Assembly: GCA_905147135.1 (NCBI GenBank)
Contig: LR990046.1
Span: 19,560,501 to 19,624,500, forward strand
Origin: Blastobasis lacticolella
Lineage: Eukaryota > Arthropoda > Insecta > Lepidoptera > Blastobasidae
DNA length: 64,000 nt
Direction: 5' to 3'
Shown: positions 1-13,800 of the stretch, piece after piece
Numbering within the stretch: the first letter of the stretch is position 1
How the letters are laid out: each line of letters starts with the position of its first letter
Translations under genes and position numbers: made by a program
The notes under the pieces: generated by a model
What the model was told of the DNA's origin: nothing
Database searches by the model: none
The model's input: the letters and a program-made list of their open reading frames with translations, nothing else

Positions 1-1207
1 AAGTTGACATAGCAACATAGTTTGACAGCACATCCTACATTCTACATTTAATAGGTGCGATCCATTAAAATCCGATATTTTTTTTTCTATGTTGCGATCA
101 AAGATGTTTCTTAGAGAATTGCATTGCAGGACTTCGATAAAGAGTTACAAAAAACTACTAATACACTCGAAGCCGCCGGAATTCGCAAGAATAGCTTGTA
201 TAAAAAAATAGTTGTAATTTTTTAGTAGATAAGCCCTGTTATTTGAATGACTTCAATTGTTATTTTTAAAATTGACCATAATAAAGTGAAAGTAGGCATG
301 CGGATAGTTGTGGTGACAAACAATTTTCGCCGGAAATTTTCCGATACCCACAGCCCACAGGGGATTTCAATTGGGGGCCGGACAAAAATATTGATGCTTT
401 TAGCAAAATGCGGTCGCTCCCGGAATCCACTCGACGTGGGTTGACCAACAGCATTCTTTAATTTAATAAAAGTGTGCGTTCATATAATTGTTTTAGAAAC
501 ATGTTGTGTAGTGAGTGCTATTAAAACAAAATAACATGTCCGTGCAAAATAACATGCGAAAATTACGAGGCAATGAGTGATTGTTTTAAATTAATGTACA
601 CACTAGTTCAAATATTTGTAATTTATTACCTCATAATGTTTTATAATATCTTCATTAGCATAATGTTTTTTATTACAACGTTCTTAAATGCTAATGCTTT
701 ATGCTTTTATTTTCAATTTCGACGAATAGTGTAAGATATCACCTAAAATAAATGGTCTTTGTCTGGGCTGCCATCAAATATTAGCAAATGGTAACGGTGG
801 CCGTCTAAAGCGTGATGATAATTATCAGTATTTAACAGAACAATCTACAAGTAATTCTTAAGTACCTACATAGTACGATGATTCGAGAGGAACAGTTTAT
901 TCGTAAAACTATTTCGAAACCTTGTTGAGTTAATTAACAAGGTTTCGTTCTCACTTGCCCGGTTTTAATTATTTGGTGTTATGCTTTAGAATTAGCATTC
1001 TATCAAGTAGGAACAAGAACTTTTTGTAAATAATGTTCTCGCATAACACATTATTTTATTAATATTTAAGCAAAAAAATGTATTTAACTATAGCTCTAAC
1101 GGTTCCAAAGATCGTGCATGTGATAGACAGTCAGCGGAGGCTTGGTATTAGGGTTAATTTATTATTCTTGGGGTAACGAAAATTCAATGTTATCTTATTT
1201 GTTTCAG
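1..1207. other. Upstream intron or 5' flank of the neuroligin gene
   Basis: No gene is visible. The stretch is AT-rich and ends in a good splice acceptor (tttgtttcag, 1198-1207), so it is most simply the 3' part of an intron whose upstream non-coding exon lies outside the window. A 12-bp perfect hairpin (CGAAACCTTGTT, 915-926 with 936-947) is present. The short open frames at 247-454 overlap on opposite strands and resemble no protein I know. Confidence 0.5.
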
Positions 1208-1283
1208 ATGTGGAGTGCCAGGAAGAGTCCAGAAAGCTGATCGAAGAGAGTCGCAGTGTCTAAACATGATAACATGACGAAAA
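1208..1283 (+). promoter_or_regulatory. Nlg: 5'UTR segment with three upstream ORFs
   Basis: This is the 5'UTR part of the first coding exon, bounded upstream by the acceptor at 1207. It holds ATGs at 1208 (10 codons, stop ends 1240), 1266 (3 codons, stop ends 1277) and 1274 (15 codons, stop ends 1321). The third uORF overlaps the main start at 1284 in another frame. A second in-frame Met lies at 1338 (residue 19), just after that uORF ends, and would still leave the signal sequence intact. Confidence 0.6.
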
Positions 1284-1897
1284 ATGTATCAAAACGGCCA
1301 GTTCCACAAGGCTCGGACTAGATTCAGTGATGCGAGCATGTCTAATAATGAAAGTGAAATAAGTGTCCGGAAGAGAATCACAAATCCAGTCCAAAAATTA
1401 GTTTGTTTCAATTTAAATTATTTTATTGTTCTTACTTTGTTATCATTACAAACAGTAAATTCTAATACTACGAATATGAATCGTCATATGAATGATAAAC
1501 TAAGTACAGATAAAAATACTAAATTTAACAATAAACAGGCGGACGCTCCTAGTGATGACAACTACGATGACCATGATAGTCATTCAAATGAAAACATAGA
1601 TTACACGAAAGTCAATTTTGAACAGAACCCGTATTACCATAGCGAAGATTTTCTACATAAGTTTTACAACAGTGAGAACAGTTATAGTAATTACGAAGAC
1701 TACAAGAAATATTACTTGAACCCAGCAGATCCTATATCGAAAGCAAATGTCAAATTTAAAATAAGTAGTAGGATAGTTCAAACTAAATATGGGAAATTAC
1801 AGGGCATAGTATTGGCTATGGATGAGCATCGCTACTTGAGTCCGCTTGAAGTTTTTTTAGGTGTACCTTATGCCACACCACCAGTTGGTTCTAACAG
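1284..1897 (+). CDS. Nlg: Neuroligin coding exon 1 (residues 1-204)
   Basis: Carries the start codon, a long polar n-region, the hydrophobic signal core (residues 39-58, ending near TVNSN), and a roughly 100-residue stretch rich in Asn, Asp, Tyr, His and Ser. The hydrolase fold opens with [12 protein letters not shown] and the conserved [12 protein letters not shown]. The donor is CAG|GTGAGT at 1897/1898, leaving two bases (AG) for the next codon. The N-terminal extension is much longer than in vertebrate neuroligins, where the fold starts near residue 50. Confidence 0.9.
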
Positions 1898-4800
1898 GTG
1901 AGTACCATCAATCATTATTACTCCTGATCAGACCATTATAGACTTTTATGACTCCGGTGTAGTTTTAATTTTTTGAATTTGCTATTCTCGATATTAACGA
2001 TCTGCCAATACTGATAACAATCATGGTCTTCGTGATATTGTCGAGTTTTGTAAATTTTGTTGGAAAAATGTTTTACCTCATCCTCATAAGAAAGTAATTT
2101 TAGAAATCGATTATTTTATACGATCTGTGTGATCATCATGGTCGGGGATTTTCATAGGTTTTAATATCTGAATATAGCAAATATCAAATTTATTAACTTA
2201 AATATTAATAACGAACTGTGCAAGCTGGGATTTCCAACCGATTAAAGATAGTTGGAAGGAAAGTAATAATTTCAACCAGAGAAAAGATATTTCACGAGAA
2301 TCGAAATCAGATTATATCGATGAGAACCAACAACTTTAATTACTCAAGTTCAACTTGGTTGTCAGTCATGCTTGCAATAGGTCGAGAGTTAAATAAAGGG
2401 ACTAGCTCAACTTGATTTTCATAGTAATTATAAGTTAATATTGTTTCTGCGTTTTTTATTACTTTCTTACTATTTTTCTTTAAGGAATTAGTAAGTCTGT
2501 TTTTTACGTTTTTATTCGCATGTGGAAAATTCTCTTATTGCTATAAGTTCGCCGCTGCGTAGTTTATTAAAACTCGTTTTGCACCATTTGTGACTTAATA
2601 AATTGGTTTTAGTTAAGTTTTTATAAATACTCCCAGAACTCACTTTAAAATGAGAAATGGCAATTGCTACATCGGCAACACGAAATTCTGAAATAAATTA
2701 TGCTAAATCTGATTACAATTATATTAATAATACTGTATGACAACAGGTTCAGCCCAACGAGGACGCCGTCTCCATGGGACGGAGTCAGGGTCTCCGACCG
2801 ACCAGGGCCGGCTTGCCCGCAGAAACTGCCGGACCTGGACGACGAACGGACCATGTTAGAGAGAATGCCTAAAGGCAAACTAGAATATTTGAAAAGACTG
2901 ACGCCTTATCTTAAGAATCAAAGTGAAGATTGTCTATATTTAAACATATTCGCCCCTTTGCAAAGTGAGTATAGCTGTAGTTGTTTTTAATATTTGTAAA
3001 TTTTATTAAGTCTCCAGTTGCTGGTTTATAATGCTCATCGGCTGGTTCTTCTTTGCAGCACGTCGCTTCTGTCGTTCGCTTGTGAGTAAATATGAAGTCA
3101 AAACTAGCCGGTGTGCATTGTATATCGCCGTCTCAAACTAAAGAGTTTGACCATAATGAATACTTGGCAGGCTGGTTGTAGATCGCAATGTTGGAAAATA
3201 CAGGACGAAAATATACGACTTTATGTAATATGGCAGACAAGCCACCTGATGGAAAGTGGTGAATTAATACTTGATACCGAGGGCTATGCATGTGCTCGTG
3301 ATAACAAATAACGTTTACTACGGAACTAACTCCGAAATTGCGAATAAAATCAGCTCATTCATACAGTTTGGCGGAATTCGGCGATGAACAATTTCATAGT
3401 TTGTAGCCATAGTAAAAGTTTTTTGTTTTCAACAGCACGAGCATAACTCTTGAAATCAAGAATTAATTTAAAATAACCCTATCCAATATTTTGATTAACG
3501 AACCATTTCTATCTAGCCTAGGAATAATTTATAGACACGGCACCTCATCCAATGACTTAATGAACTTGGGTTGAAGCTATTATCCAATCGAGAGGCAGTT
3601 CATCCTCACACCTTACAGAACCTGGCCCCATATCGTGCGGTTCCGAAGGAATTTTCTTCCACGCACTCTTAGGTTGTGAATTAGATGGTGACTCTTCACA
3701 ACCTAAGAGTTCGCAGTCGTAAGCTCACTAGCTTGCGGCTGCGGTTTTCCCATGTACAATATATAGTTCTATATATGAATCTCGAAAAATCTATTTTACA
3801 CGCTTTAAGAAGGGTGTAAAATAAATTTTACGGGATTGTTGCCTCTGGTAGTCGACGATGGTATAAGGTAATTGCGTACCAAAGGGCGAGCCATACGTTA
3901 ATTTGCCGCATATAAAAAATGTACCGCCAAATCGTCATTAAGGTACATATTCATACCGTAAGAAATATTATGCACCCTCATAATACTGTAATTCGGAACC
4001 AAAATGTGTCAAAACTGCGGTCCGAATGAATAGGGACTGCTCCAAATAGTCTCTGATTGATAGATACCCACAGAATAATTGCAGGTTTGTGGCAGATCTA
4101 CCCTCAATAGTCCTCTGTGACTTTGTAGCAATCCAAAGTTTCTGTGTTTCTGTAACACTACCAGACCTAAACATACGAATTACATATATAATGGACGATA
4201 AATTGTTGACCCGACAGACATTCTGTCCTATTAGAAACTTTTCCAACATTTTTGTTAAAGTTTGTAAGGATGTTTTTTATACTTTCACGCAAAATATCCT
4301 GAAAATTTCAATATTCAATATTTCAATTTCAATTTCAATATTTTGCAGAGTTGTGGCAGAATTATATTCCACAATTATAATATACTTTCAGTTTTCTTCT
4401 TGCGCTAACGAGATATATCAAATCAAAATCAAATCTCGTAATATAAAGTATTTTACTCATTGCATTAGTTTTTGGATGAGTTTTACATCGTCCCTATTTA
4501 CTTTACAGGTAAGTATGGCAACACAATATCACAACCTTATAAAAACGAGGCTGTGGATTACGTTTTGCTATGAACAATGTAAACACGTGCCATATTGTTT
4601 TATGAAAGTTCCGGTCAATCGAAATCCCAAATCAAACGCGTCATTTTCGTTCGAGCCAATCAAATGCGCCAACCGCTTTTGTGCTACAAACGAAACGTTC
4701 CATTTCATATTTATCGCTCTTTTGACGATACTCTATATACATAGATACTATATATCTATGATTTCATTGGTATGCTTAATTAAATTGCAAAATTCATGCA

Positions 4801-7800
4801 CGTAGTATGTGCACATTTCGAATGTGACTTTGAAATTGAAGGGGTACCTTGGGACATTTCAAGTTTTTTCTCGAATCCAATGAACAACGATGGATCGCAT
4901 ACTAGTTTCTACTCGCGACTTCGTCCACATAAATTTCAATTGGGTCATTCTCACGTATACTACATTGTATTTCGGGATATATCTGCGATCTGCAAATTTT
5001 CATTAAATTCAGTGCTTCGACTTGAAATTGCGTACTGACTTTGGCAATGACTGACCGTGAAAATCAAACGCGTGACGAATTGATACCTCTGTTCCTGGAG
5101 CCTTGTTCGTCCTTGCTTGAGTGTTTCACAAATTCTTCCATATATTCGCCCCAACATAAGATATAATTTTACTTATAGGTTCCAAACTGCTGTGAACCAG
5201 TCATCTGAGATACAAACTTACAAACAACTTTACCACTTCGTACAATAAAGACGAAATATTTAACATAAACAAATAATTCCCAAAATGTGTTGCATTATTT
5301 ATGATACCGTGGCATATGTTGGCAAATGAAAGGGCGCTGACTAAGCACAGCTTTTCAGAGGTGCCCCACATAATTCTACCATTAGTAAAACATTATGTAT
5401 GAATTCATCGCCGCTGCCATATTGTTTGAGGTGTTTGTCCCTCATTTCTTTACCTAGTTTGTTTCAGTTCAGCTGAAACCCCTTTATTTGTTTTCACACA
5501 TTTTTATTTTTACTTCTTCTCTTAAGAACGTGTATTTTTTCCATCGTGTACAAATCTAGGTAAAAATAATGACGATAGTCTTAGCGTCAATATTCCGATT
5601 CCGACACATAGGTGCTGGTTAGTGTTCAATGCATTTACATAGCGGCATTGGGGATCGAACTTGGTACCTATCGCTTACGTGTCAGAACCGCAAGCCATTA
5701 GACCACCGATGCTCTAGACAAAAATATGTAATATCTGAACTTAACCCTATACAGGTCCCATTATCAAGCACAGTCGGCATGACAAAAATAGGCTTGACTT
5801 CGCCCATATAGGCTTGACCCTGACCCTCTTTAAATTTTCCAAAGTCTAATATGTATCTTACAGCTGTTTTTACTTACTCTATTGTTTCAGTGGACGAAAC
5901 CAAGCTAGTATTGCCGGTGATGGTGTACATTCACGGCGATACATACTCGTCGAGCTCCAGCAATCCATACGATGGTGCGGTGATTGCCAGCTACACTGAC
6001 CTCATTGTGGTCACGCTCAACTTCCGATTAGGGGTCTTGGGTAAGTGGTTTTGATTTATACGTTTTGAGGATATTGTTGAATATGTTTGTCTTTTCCTCT
6101 CTTTTGTTCTCTCCCTCTATTTCTGTATTTGTGTGTGATACAGACTTAGTAAAATGAAGTAATGTTACCTATATGGAAATAATGGGTGCGCGCGTTGTTA
6201 AATAATGGGTATTGTCGTTAAAAAATGTGAAATTAATTGAGATTTTATTCAAAATCTGATCCACATAGCGTATATCACGACACGGGTAAATTTGGCGTAT
6301 TTAAATTTTGTGGGTCCTGGATGTTTGTTCATGTGCTTGTCTTACACACATCATCAGAGTATGATTCAAATTTACAAATATACAAGCTAGGAATAAAATA
6401 AACCAACCAGCGAAATCAAAAGATAGACGTCGTGAATTAAAACGAACGAAATTACGAACAATAAAAAAGGAAACGATCAACGTTGGGTCTGTTAAAAAAT
6501 CTTTTTAAATCAAATCAAATTAGAGCTGAATGCGCCGCATAGCTTTTAAAAGAGGACAAAAAGCTGCCTCGGGAACGCAACCGTAGCAAGCTTTTTTAAA
6601 ATGGCTCCAGCGTAAGTTTATAGCGACAAGGTAAGATAAGACTACGATTTCGTTTAAAATCTGTTTCTAAACCGGAGAATTTAGAGACAATTGGAGTATT
6701 TAGAGAATAGGCCGACACCGTAATGCTCCTGTTAGATTTTATATTTCCTAGACGATAGTGACCACTTCCTATCAGGTGTATCGTCTCTCATCCATGGTCC
6801 ACCATAGCTAATAAAAAATGTAGCAGCAATTATTATTATGTAGCGTTGACCAAAATAAATTGCAAGAAATCTAAACGTAATATTATAAAAATGATATTTT
6901 CATTTGATTGATTGTATGTTCCTTTATTTTGTTGTAGTTGACCATTGAACCTACCAAACATATTCAATCACGCAATTTTCCATGAGAACGGCCTAGAAAT
7001 ATTGTATGCTAGAAATATTTTATAAAGAAACTTCTTTATACAATACCCGTAACTACGGGGAGTATAAAAACTGGTGAGAATTTGCTTAGGTCGTGCCCGC
7101 TTTCCATCAGGTGGACCGTCAGAAAGTGTGCGTCCCTAGACAATAACAAAAAGTTACCGATTTCCATCAGGTGTGCTATCTGCTCACTTGACACTGAGTA
7201 GTATACAACATATCTGAGGATCTTTATTTTTATTTCACGAGACTTTTAATGAATGAATTACGATTCACGATGTTATGGGCGACAGTCACTGCGCCGCAGA
7301 GTTGTACGAGACAAATAATAGGGATAACGAATATACCATGTAATTTATTTAACAGAAATAATAAAATGCAATTATTGCAATATTAAAAAAAACCTTACCC
7401 TAACAAAAAAACTTAATTCTAACGAAACTAGACATAAAAAATTTTACAAGGCCCCCAAATTTGGAAAGGTGTCCAGAAGACTGGTCGCGTTGCCCCGCTG
7501 AATAGTGAGGCTTATGCGCTGACCCAAGAAGATACCAGCCTTCTGATCGTTCGTAATATCGACCAGGCGCTTAGATAACTAGTACCTAATTACTGTTACG
7601 AAACGATAGGCTCGTTATCTACCTATCTAACCTATCTCGAAAGGCCGGCAACACATTCGTGACTCCCAGGGTTGATAGACACCCGTCTATGCGGTGGTGA
7701 TAAATTTTAACGTCAGATGAACAGCATGCTCGCTAGCCTCCCATTAATAATAATAAAAAATCAATTTTCATAAATATATACACAATGTAACGTCTTTTCC

Positions 7801-10800
7801 CGTAGGGAAGCAGATAAGCAGAGACCACATCGCTCCTCGTGCTGTGGTCCTGACATAATTTCTCTCGCTTCTACCACATTCATACATGAACATCGTTTTA
7901 GAGTGTTCTTGGCCTGACTTTTCTTTAAAATATCATCGTGATATATACGTCTAGGTATATACGTCTTCTTCTTCCGAATATTTCATTCACTTCTGCCATA
8001 TCTATATTTTTCGTTTGTCTCCTTTCTTTCATTCTCTCAAAGTTAAGCATTCCTTTCTCTGTCCTAGTCCTGCACTCCACACTTCTTAAGGGTCTCATTT
8101 CTACTACCCCTATTCTACATTCGTGTTTCATCTGACACACCCATCTTTTGCTTCCATACTTTAATGTTAGATCGCGCACACCTCAGGCCTTTTTAGACAC
8201 TTTCTGGCAGTTATAAATGTGTATAGCGCTCCTTTCACCTTACTTTCTACATTCGCTCTCCTTTCGACATCAATTTCACACTTTCCATCTCTCGTAAAAT
8301 TTACCCTAAATGTACAAACTCTTTCACTTGTACAATTTTTTCACCCGCAATCACACTTTCACAATCAATCATATCTTCATATTTTACAAATAAAAATTAG
8401 GTCCTTCGAAATCCGCTTGCTGTTCCCGCTTGTGAACTTTGAAACGCAACCATTCGTAGCGAACCCAGATTCCTCCGACCGACTTTTTGCAGTAGTGCCG
8501 CAACCAGGGGAACCATTAATTAATATAGATGAGCTCTCCTTTTTTATTCGCGTTAATTTTAACGTTTTAAAATTGCTGAGCTTCACCAATGATTTCGTGT
8601 GTTTATTTTGTTGATAGCAGTACAAATTATTTGCCGAAATATTTTGTTGCAACTGACTTTGTAGAAACAATCTTCGTCGCACGGAACAATCTGAAATATA
8701 AAAATTTATTGGTATTTTCTAGTCCACCATGCTACATTTTTTAATTTATCGTCGCTTCCCATCAAGTAAGCTGATGATATTAATTAATACGATTGCAAAA
8801 TACCTACAGCACCATTGGAGTATAATTGAATTTGGCCAAATATTTAGTAATTAATATTTTTATAAGATATTCACTTTTTTCAATAACAGTCCCTTACTCC
8901 AACAATCCCTAACAATTTTTGCTCAAACTAAGCGATCAATATCAAAAAAAGTATTTTTGGTTATATACCTACCTAATAAAGAAGAGAACGAAAAAACAGA
9001 ATCAATCTAGTAGTAACCAAAAATATGTGTATCCAAAATAAATATTTGTCAATTAAACACAACAAAGACTCCCGGACTAGAAGCTCAGTGAAATATCCAT
9101 GAACACACAACTGGGTGTTTTTCCATTCCGATTCGTTTCAATAGGATGCACTCTTTGAATTAAAGTTTCCCCTTGAGGGACTCCGATCCCAGTCTGGAAT
9201 ATAAATGGAAAATGAATTGGAATGCAAAACGTATTGGGATTGCTTTGGTTAATTTGATTTTTCCGAATGCAGACCGCTTGCGAAATCTCTTAGCTTTAAA
9301 GATTTTGCGCTGTTGGTGGCTGTTTAGCGCCAATCCTTTTGCCAATCGCTACTTGTTTTATTTTAAGAAGTTTTATTTTCGGTTCCTTATAATACTAATC
9401 CAATGAAATTTTCGAAAGCATTTCGATTTAGGTAAAGTCTCATAGATAAAAACGTCAAATAAAATGATTATCAAACCTTAGAGGATGATTTGCTACGCTT
9501 CAACGCACAATCTATGATGATGAAACTAAGACGATGGAATAATCTGGTCTGGGTTCAGTACTTTATTTCTTTTTAAGGTCATCTCGGATATAATATGTAT
9601 ACCATAAAAGGTATACTTTATACTAAAAAATATACGCTTGCTTATTTTGCCGATACGACATAAATTACTATGAATTTTCACACAATATTTCAAAGACATT
9701 CTATCACCGAGCTTTACGCGAACAAAGTCGCTGAAAGTGTGATATTTTATTTGTTTCACAATAGCCACACCGTAATGCTTTATCGAGAAGCGTTGACAAA
9801 CAAATCCCTGTCCTCAGAACGCTACTGAGCTAACAAGAAGCCGGGACCACAACTTCGAGCAACAAATGCAATCAAAATCAGATTAAGGGATACTAAATTG
9901 TGGTTAAGCCACTAAACTGCACCGGCAAGTCTCAGGCCAAGCTGCAGAATACTGCAGATAAGCCTTAATAGTAACATCTATCGCTATTCTGATTTAGACT
10001 CCGTTGCGCAGATTGCATCTGTACTGCGGAGACTATGTAATAGGGGTTGCGGTCAAAGTGAAAACGTATTGCCTTGTTGTTTGGTTCCAACTTACGATTA
10101 AATTGATTTCAATATTTAACTAGTGGATCTGGCACGACTTTGTTTGCGTGGCGTCCTATCCCTACTACAATCCTACACCTACCCAGCACCAACTTTACCC
10201 CTCTTGAGTTAATTTATCTATTGTTGAAAACTGTATTAAATTCCGTTGCGTAGTTTAAAAGATCCAACATACATAGATAAACAGCGGAAGAGACTTAGTC
10301 TTATACTATGTATAGACTTATACCCGTATTTCTAAAGGTTAGGATGAGGTCTCACAGTGCGCGAATGTACAGGATTCCAACTGACAACACCTGAGTGGCG
10401 AGCGGCACCATGCGTCCGTAAAAAAGAACGAAATTTAACAATCATAGTGCCAGACGAGCACTGTTAGAACGTATAGTAACGCTACTTTACTTAGACAAGT
10501 ATTATTTGTGAATAATAATATTATGATAATCTCATAATAACCCGGTTGTATTCTCGAGTACGAAGGCTCGAAGTCCGTCTTGACCGTGCTCCAGGATTAT
10601 GCAGATCAAGAATTACAGTGTAGAGACTGTAAAGCTACATTACTTTAGACAAATATTTGTTTCTGAATGTTACGGGTGTTAATTATTTCTAAAGCAGTTT
10701 TTCTGATTGGCCATTAACGGATTGACGAATATAGGATTAGGCATTCATGGGGTAAGTCCATAAACCTCTTCGTACCGCAACACTGAGACGCCACTAGAAT

Positions 10801-13800
10801 TAGAGATAAGGCCTAACGGCCACATTTGGCCTAGATCGGCTAAACGCTAAGCTTCATACGCAGCAAACATCGGAAATGGCTCGTGTGCTCTAATGGGACT
10901 ATTTATCTTTTAAAGTCTTATTTTAAGTTGGTCAAACCACGATTTCGGGCTTTTACGAGTCTTTAAAACGATCAAGTACTAATCGGAATAACAAGCGAAG
11001 ACTTCCTTAATATTTAGTATGAAATTATTTATAATATTTATTTATAAGACTTTATTGTATAGGACAATTTATAAAAATAGTTTGATACAAAATAGGCACA
11101 AGGGCCGCCTTATCGCTAAGAGTGATCTCTTCCAGACACCCATTATCACGGAAACTGGTGTAAGAATACTAACATATTGTAATAAAATTATGTAAACAAC
11201 AGGATTATATTGATACTAGAGCTGTAAGTAGATAATTTTACTAAATCTAAAACATTAATAATAAAATGTTAATCATTCATCGGGAAGCTACGCCACATAT
11301 TTTCGTCCCAATTACCGCAGTGTCTCAAGACGAAGGTCTTTGACCAATGTGTGTTGCCAGTGATGACTTACGGAGCTGAAACGTGGCCACTCACTATGGG
11401 CCTTATAAGAAAGCTCACTGTTACCCAAAGGGCAATGGAAAGAGCTATGCTCGGAGTTTCTTTGCGCGATCGAGTCAGAAATGAGGAGATCCGCAAGCGA
11501 ACCAAGGTCACCGACATAGCTCTAAGGATTGCCAGGCTGAAGTGGCAGTGGGCAGGGCACATAGCTCGAAGAACAGATGGCCGATGGGGCAGTAAAGTTC
11601 TCGAGTGGCGACCACGTACCGGCAGACGCAGCGTGGGTAGGCCTCCTACAAGGTGGACCGACGACCTGGTAAGGATCGCAGGTACCAGCTGGATGCGGAA
11701 AGCACAGGACCGGTCTTTGTGGAGATCTCTGGGGGAGGCCTATGCCCAGCAGTGGGCGTCTTCTGGCTGATATGATGAATCATTCATCATTATTTAAATA
11801 TATGTAACAAAAATAAGAATAACCAAATGGAAGGACGATAGAGAGATGATATTGCTTTCGGAAAGCGTTCAGCTTCTATGTTCGCTCAGCTCCAGTGTTT
11901 GGCTAATCTGATCACGTGATCCGTTTCCACTACTAACAAAAACTTCAAAGCATTCCTAAACGTGTTCAAGGAACGGAGGGATTCCCCTCTGCTGCATCAC
12001 TCGGTGAAGCTTCACAGGAATTTTTAAGACAAACGTCTTGTGCAATATTAAAACTAGTATGTAAGAGATATTGTTATTTACATTATGGATGCACCTATGC
12101 CTGATATAAAATGTATTAATTTCAATTTCAAAATACTGTAAAACGACACTCTGTTAGAAAAAGGCTTTGCAATCGTATTGAAATAATTTACTCCGGCAAA
12201 TATCATAACTTCAGACATCATAACAACGTTAACTCTGTTCCAATGCAAATCAAACAACAGACCTACGATCATTATCTCTAGTCTCTTTGACTTGTAAAAT
12301 ATTCCTTTATTTGGAACACCTATTTATTTATTTCTTGCATATGTGAGTGAGTACGTCTACGATATTTGGGAGAAGTCCAAACTAGGTTAGCTGGTGTTAT
12401 ATACCTCCCCCCCAACCTTCTCTTGCCTGAGTATATTAACAAAATGTATTCTTTTGTAAAATAAATCATCAATTCTCATCTGACAAGCTACTTATCTTAA
12501 AGATGGACTCATCTCACTCACAAGTTCACAACCAATACTTGCCTAAGTAGCGTTACTTTGACAGACGCACAGTGTCAATCGCTAGGATCAAGTATCTATG
12601 GCCAATCGCCACTCATGTATTGTCAGTTGGAACCCTGGGCTTCGATTCTGGTACGAAAATCGCCTCAGTTGCAGTAACATTACAATTGCATCGCATGTCA
12701 AACGTGTGATTGTTATTCAAATGACAGATGTTGAGTTGCAACTTTCATGAGTTAGAACTTTTGCACGATTCGTTTTCTGGTACTTTAGTTAATGGAACTA
12801 AAGTACCAGAAAACGGTTTTATATGGCTGTTGGTACTCCAATAAATAAATAAATTACTAAGTTGCATCTTTCTTAGTTGTTAAGCTGCCTTCAATTCTTT
12901 CAACGAAAACGTGTCAAAGGTCGAACAATGATTTAACTGCAATTTAACTGGGATAATTTTGGGACTGACTCGATACCTCGACATAGTTATAGTAACATCA
13001 CAGTTACATTGCAACATAATAACTGCATTGCACACCAGAATCGGTACCCAGTGCGTGTTCAGAAGTCAGTTGGAACTATGAAGTTTTCTTAAAACGGATC
13101 TTAAACTCAATAATTCTCTCAACAGGTTTCCTGAATGCGAATCCAGCCCCTCATTTGAAAGCGAGGGTTGCAAACTATGGATTGATGGACCAAATTGCGG
13201 CTTTACATTGGGTGCAGCAAAACATCGCGCTCTTCGGCGGCGATCCCACGAATATCACACTCATGGGGCACGGTTCAGGGGCTGCGTGCATCAACTTCCT
13301 GATGATTTCTCCGACTGTGATGCCAGGTATGCTTAAGAAACTTGCTAGATTTTTGAAGTAATTATAGTATACCGTAACAGGGCGCTAATAGGCTCCCAAG
13401 ACTGTTCAACCAGTCACACGGTCCCCAGCCAAAAACCTTAGTTAACCTCGCTTCGCCAACGGATTAGCAGGCACGAGTTCGTTGTGGTGATGAACTTCGA
13501 CTAGCTTCAAAGTATGAAACGGTCATATCCATCAGTTCCCGGACTCCGTGAGCGTTGCTTAACCTTGGTTATGGGTCTTGCAAGGCTGCTACAAAACCAG
13601 TGTCGCGTTTTTATTTACAGCGTTAAATAACGTACAATACAAGAGCATAAGCACATGACCCCCCTTAAGAATTAATTTCGTGTAGGGTTTAATAGCATTC
13701 ATAACATATATCTTTGTTTATTCCAAAAAACCAGTCAAAGACGAGTTCTTTGGCCCTAAGGGACAGCCCACTGCCCTAATGCCCTTTTCGTGTAGCAAGC

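Larger units (their letters stand above)
2965..5890 (+). other. Intron 2
   Basis: Holds a DR-D tail fragment near 3213-3264, a perfect 16-bp hairpin at 3665-3710 and a SINE-B head at 5611-5718. The rest, including the AT-rich, Phe/Ile-rich open frame 4089-4805, shows nothing I recognise as coding; that frame has no homology-like motif and its base composition matches the surrounding intron. Confidence 0.7.
6041..13125 (+). other. Intron 3 (7.1 kb)
   Basis: Largest intron. It carries DR-D tails, an antisense LINE reverse-transcriptase relic, a DR-G fragment, an antisense LINE 3' tail, a 5'-truncated RTE-like insertion and a MITE-like element, all listed separately. Stretches 6041-6750, 8200-10190 and 10310-11040 show no recognisable gene. 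A short segment at 8398-8540 contains ggtccttcgaaatcc, a 15-mer also found at 47163, so it is probably repeat-derived. Confidence 0.75.

Noticed and set aside
4089..4805. 238-codon ORF in intron 2, the longest uninterrupted frame in the introns
   Set aside because: Phe/Ile/Ser-rich composition follows from AT-rich DNA, includes a tandem tttcaat tract, and shows no domain or conserved motif.
6041..6060. ORF 5851-6054 continuing past exon 3
   Set aside because: Exon 3 ends at a strong donor (G|GTAAGT) and the next exon restores the conserved GFLN; read-through would end in an immediate stop.
8219..8682. ORFs on both strands at 8.2-8.7 kb
   Set aside because: Adjacent to the LINE relic and containing a 15-mer repeated at 47163; no recognised protein.
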